56,730 nucleotides of DNA from Aurantimonas coralicida (GTDB taxonomy: Bacteria > Pseudomonadota > Alphaproteobacteria > Rhizobiales > Rhizobiaceae). The notes below the pieces were generated by a model. The model was not told the origin of the DNA. It saw only the letters and a program-made list of their open reading frames with translations, and did not search any database. Location of the stretch: the NCBI GenBank assembly GCA_011050685.1, contig DRFF01000104.1:1-56730 (forward strand), given 5' to 3'. The position numbers were made by a program, and so were the translations under genes. Position 1 is the first letter of the stretch; every line of letters begins with the position of its first letter. This document shows positions 53,116 through 56,730 of the stretch, piece after piece.

Positions 53116-54105
53116 ATGGTCAACCGCCTTCGCTTCGGTGCAATGCTTGCAAGCCTCTTCCTCGCTTTCTCCTTCGTCGCGGTCGACCATGCCGACGCGC
53201 GTCGCGGCGGCAGCTTCGGCAGCCGGGGCTTCCGCACATTCCAGTCGGCACCGACCACGACCACGGCACCGAAATCCTTCGCGCCGGTCCAGCGCTCGAT
53301 GACGCCGGGCCAGGCTGCCCAGCCGGGCACAGGAACCGCTCAGAACGGCGCGACGACACGTCGGCCAGGTCTCTTCGGCGGCTTGGGCGGCGGTCTTCTC
53401 GGCGGACTGATGCTTGGCGGCCTGTTCGGCATGCTGATGGGGACAGGGTTCGGCGGCATGGGCGGCTTCCTGGCGCTGCTTGTCCAGGTGCTGTTGATCG
53501 CTCTTGGCGCGTCCCTGCTGATGCGGCTGTTTCGCAACCGAGCCGGCGGCGCCTATGCCGGCAATTCCGGTGCAGCGGAGCGGCGCGCCTACGAGGAGAC
53601 ACCGCGCCCGGCGGGACCGGGAAGTTTCCGCATCCCGTCGATCGGTTCAGGAGCCGGACTCAGCGCAGGCTCGGCAGCAGCATCGTCTGGCCCGGCCGAC
53701 GAGATCGGCATCACCGACCGGGATCTCGATGCCTTCGAACAGACACTCCAGGAGGTCCAGGCGGCGTTTTCGCGCGAGGACTACGCCGCGCTGCGCCAGA
53801 TCACTACGCCGGAAGTGATGTCCTATCTGGCCGAGGAACTCTCCGAGAACGCCACATCGGGGCGCAAGAACGACGTGACGGCGGTCACGCTGCTGCAAGG
53901 CGATGTGGCCGAAGCCTGGCGCGAGGAGGCGCGCGACTACGCTTCGGTCGCCATGCGCTTTGAATCGATTAACGTCATGCGTGATCGCCAGAGCGGTGCC
54001 GTCGTCGAAGGCGATCCGGAGCATCCGAGCGAAACCACGGAATTGTGGACCTTCGTGCGCGAAAATGGCGGCGCGTGGAAACTGTCGGCGATCCAGGCCG
54101 ACTGA
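53116..54105 (+). CDS. Tim44-like domain protein, membrane-anchored
   Basis: 329-aa protein. A signal peptide or anchor (FGAMLASLFLAFSFVAVDHA) is followed by an RGGSFGSRG stretch, a Thr/Pro-rich linker, and a glycine-rich membrane region (about residues 90-145; GGLGGGLLGGLMLGGLFGML). The C-terminal 120 residues (about 205-329) are a Tim44/MBA1-like domain of the NTF2-like fold (EQTLQEVQAAFSREDYAALR, TTPEVMSYLAEELS, TTELWTFVRENGGAWKLSAI). This bacterial Tim44-like type is of unknown role. I chose the ATG at 53116 over a TTG at 53101. Confidence 0.83.
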   Translation: MVNRLRFGAMLASLFLAFSFVAVDHADARRGGSFGSRGFRTFQSAPTTTTAPKSFAPVQRSMTPGQAAQPGTGTAQNGATTRRPGLFGGLGGGLLGGLMLGGLFGMLMGTGFGGMGGFLALLVQVLLIALGASLLMRLFRNRAGGAYAGNSGAAERRAYEETPRPAGPGSFRIPSIGSGAGLSAGSAAASSGPADEIGITDRDLDAFEQTLQEVQAAFSREDYAALRQITTPEVMSYLAEELSENATSGRKNDVTAVTLLQGDVAEAWREEARDYASVAMRFESINVMRDRQSGAVVEGDPEHPSETTELWTFVRENGGAWKLSAIQAD

Positions 54106-54121
54106 TCGACGCGCGGCCCGC

Positions 54122-54418
54122 TCAGAAGCCGGCCGCCCGCGCCGCCGCCACCAATCCCGTCCCGATGGCGACCACCGCGATCAGCGGCAGGCGCAACGAC
54201 AGCACCAGACAGACCAGGATCGCGATGCGCTCCGGCCAACCACCGGTCACCAGGATCGGCGTGACGATCGTCGTCAGCACCGCCGCCGGAACGGCGTTGA
54301 GCGCCGCTTCCAGCCGAGGCGGCAACGACCCGAACCGGGCAAGCAGCAGATGCCCGCCGGCGCGCGTGAGGTAGGTAAGCACTCCCGCGAGGACGATGAT
54401 CAGCCAGATATCAGGCAT
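54122..54418 (-). CDS. azlD: AzlD-type branched-chain amino-acid exporter subunit
   Basis: 98-aa membrane protein with three to four hydrophobic helices, carrying the AzlD pattern LTYLTRAGGHLLL and LNAVPAAVLTTIVTPIL. With AzlC it forms a two-subunit exporter for branched-chain amino acids or analogues such as azaleucine. It overlaps the azlC gene by eight bases. Confidence 0.85.
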   Translation of the reverse strand: MPDIWLIIVLAGVLTYLTRAGGHLLLARFGSLPPRLEAALNAVPAAVLTTIVTPILVTGGWPERIAILVCLVLSLRLPLIAVVAIGTGLVAAARAAGF

Positions 54419-55154
54419 CGACGCCCTCGCGCCTCGGCCGCGCCGCCGGTTTGGCGACGGCGGCGAACAAGATCCCGGCGCCCCCGCCTATGGTGACGTG
54501 CCAGGGCGGGCCGACGGTCAGATAGACGAGGATCGAGGCCGCCGCGCTTGCCAGTGCCACCGGATAGAACAGACTGCGGGTGCGAAAGGTCATCAACAAC
54601 GTCAGGAAATACACCGGCAGGATGAAATCCAAGCCGTATGCGAGCGGATCGTCGATCAGCGCGCCGAACAATGCCCCCACCAGTGTCGCGGCGAGCCAGC
54701 CGAAATATAGCACTAGGCCATAGGCGAAATAGAACGTCTTGGTCAGTTTCTGGCCGCTCGCGCGCGCCTCGGCGGCGCCGAACATCGGATCGACCAGAAG
54801 GAAGAACGCCGCCGCCTTCTGGGGCGCCGAAAAACGCGTCAGGTGTCTGCCCACGGATGCCGAATAGAGGACGTGCCGGAAGTTGAGCGCCACCACCGCC
54901 AGAAGCACGGACCAAACCGGCGCGCCGATGCCGATCAGTTGCAGAGCGGCGAGTTGCGAGGCGCCGGCATAGACGGTGGCCGAGAAGCCCATCGTCTGCC
55001 ATAGCGTCAGACCCTCGCCAACGGCGATCGCACCGTAGAGCATGCCGAAGGGCAACGCAGCGAAAAGGATGGGCAGGAGCTGGCGCAGCGCGGCGCGGAT
55101 CTCCGATCGGGCGGATTCGGTCACGGGGTTGCTCGGATTGATTCGTGGAAACAC
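54411..55154 (-). CDS. azlC: AzlC-type branched-chain amino-acid exporter subunit
   Basis: 247-aa membrane protein with about seven TM helices. AzlC hallmarks are ALPFGMLYGAIAVGEGL, TVYAGASQLAALQLI, NFRHVLYSASVGRHL and FFLLVDPMFG. It is the first gene of the azlCD pair on the minus strand. The regulator usually found nearby (Lrp/AzlB type) is not in the window. Confidence 0.88.
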   Translation of the reverse strand: MFPRINPSNPVTESARSEIRAALRQLLPILFAALPFGMLYGAIAVGEGLTLWQTMGFSATVYAGASQLAALQLIGIGAPVWSVLLAVVALNFRHVLYSASVGRHLTRFSAPQKAAAFFLLVDPMFGAAEARASGQKLTKTFYFAYGLVLYFGWLAATLVGALFGALIDDPLAYGLDFILPVYFLTLLMTFRTRSLFYPVALASAAASILVYLTVGPPWHVTIGGGAGILFAAVAKPAARPRREGVDA

Positions 55155-55241
55155 GGTCGCCGAGCGACCGTCTAATCAGTCTTGCTTATGCTTTGTCACA
55201 TCGAACCGCGCAAGCGCGGCGGAAATGAACGGCGCGTTCGC

Positions 55242-55823
55242 TTACCGCGTCTCCCCCAGCACCTCGCGGGGAAACTCCGCCAGGGCGATGGTCCAGCGCT
55301 CGAAGGCGTCGTCGAGCTGGCCGCGCGTTATGCCGCCGACCGTCGACAGGTTCAATTCGACCACCGGCAGATTGTTCGGCGTCAGATAGGCCTTGTTGAA
55401 GGGCTGGGTGCGGTTGAATCTGTTGACGGCATCGATGGCGACGTCCTGAACATCCCAGATCGCATAGAAGTTCATAATGGTGCAGCCGGTGTGGTCGCCT
55501 GCGCAATTCAGAAAGAACAGCTGATAGGCGACGCCGTTGATCTCGCCGACGATGACGGGGTCGCCATCCTCGACGGTGGAAAGTTCCGCGTCGCCATAGC
55601 CCAGCGCGATCCCGACCATGGCGGACAGGTCGTCGGCCTGAACGATCTTGGAAATATCTGGCTTTGCCGAGCCGGTGCGCTCGTCCGCAGCCACCGGCGT
55701 CTTCGTGGCGGGAAGGTCATTCTCGACGGACACAGCGATCGCGACAGGCGCCAAGCCCGCACCGACGAGGAAAATTGCGGCGGCAAGGCCGGTGCGCAGG
55801 CAGCGCGGCAGGCGGAATAGCAT
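55242..55823 (-). CDS. Exported YbjN-like protein
   Basis: 193-aa protein with an N-terminal signal peptide (basic start, GLAAAIFLVGAGLAPVAIA, cleavage near residue 30). The mature part resembles the YbjN fold: VGIALGYGDAELSTVEDGDP, VIVGEINGVAYQLFFLNC, a second Cys in HTGCTIMNF, and VNRFNRTQPFNKAYL. The two cysteines could form a disulfide in the periplasm. A cytosolic member of the same fold is encoded at 31211-31711. Function unknown. Confidence 0.72.
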   Translation of the reverse strand: MLFRLPRCLRTGLAAAIFLVGAGLAPVAIAVSVENDLPATKTPVAADERTGSAKPDISKIVQADDLSAMVGIALGYGDAELSTVEDGDPVIVGEINGVAYQLFFLNCAGDHTGCTIMNFYAIWDVQDVAIDAVNRFNRTQPFNKAYLTPNNLPVVELNLSTVGGITRGQLDDAFERWTIALAEFPREVLGETR

Positions 55824-55958
55824 GAATCATCCTCGTCTGGAGCGCGCCCAATCTCGGCATTCGCCGGGCGCTCCGCAAGGTGGATCGACGCATTGCCCCA
55901 GATTTCTCCGCCCGGCCGTGGCAGCGGTGCATGTCAGCAAGGTCGCACCGGGCCCCTA

Positions 55959-56730
<772 letters not shown>

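Overview
The window is a GC-rich (not computed, but clearly so by eye), densely coded stretch of chromosome from an alphaproteobacterium, most likely of the order Hyphomicrobiales (Rhizobiales). The evidence is the presence of two BA14K-type exported proteins, an HWE-family histidine kinase, a PetP/PetR-like MarR-response regulator-kinase operon, UbiK, PrmA and LigA. The genus cannot be read from the sequence. I found no rRNA or tRNA genes, no CRISPR array and no recognisable insertion sequence.

Layout. 1-9.1 kb (minus strand): leucine/isovalerate catabolism, with isovaleryl-CoA dehydrogenase, both 3-methylcrotonyl-CoA carboxylase subunits and the start of methylglutaconyl-CoA hydratase. These genes are split by an AbrB/PIN toxin-antitoxin pair, a flavodoxin-fold protein, a small exported protein, an orphan ribbon-helix-helix antitoxin and an oppositely oriented EamA transporter. 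9.3-10.3 kb: a xylitol-dehydrogenase-like enzyme. 10.4-14.1 kb (minus): a stressosome operon of RsbR, RsbS, RsbT, an ATPase-PP2C phosphatase fusion and an RsbT-histidine kinase fusion. 14.5-21.6 kb (plus): a complete LIV-type ABC importer, then an SDR and a fumarylacetoacetase-fold hydrolase that look like the end of a deoxy-sugar-acid pathway. 21.7-27.1 kb: methyltransferase and pyroglutamyl peptidase, cold-shock protein, a repeat-containing exported protein, an MBL hydrolase, a spermidine-synthase-like protein and IlvE. 27.3-30 kb: the MarR/OmpR/kinase operon. 30-46.4 kb: mostly housekeeping genes (CsaA, ProC, YbjN, UbiK, DsbA-like, aminopeptidase P, PrmA, a cation/proton antiporter), a large HWE kinase, and a methanethiol oxidase-ferredoxin-SCO1 cluster. 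46.5-53 kb: a MoxR ATPase and its likely von Willebrand partner, separated by a type II restriction-modification pair, PhzF, a c-type cytochrome and a toxin-antitoxin-like pair. 53-56.7 kb: Tim44-like protein, AzlCD, a YbjN-like exported protein and the 3' end of ligA.

How the genes work together. The most interesting unit is the stressosome operon (10384-14140). It has the canonical RsbR/RsbS scaffold and RsbT switch kinase, but no RsbU, RsbV, RsbW or sigma B. Instead, a second RsbT-like domain is fused in cis to a HisKA_2 histidine kinase, and the RsbX-like phosphatase carries its own N-terminal ATPase domain. The simplest model is that scaffold phosphorylation releases a histidine kinase, so that stress sensing feeds a two-component phosphorelay. 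In this bacterial group a PhyR/NepR/EcfG general stress response is the obvious candidate target, but none of those genes is in the window and the link is inference.

All product names come from recognising motifs and family-typical sequence by eye. No database search was run.
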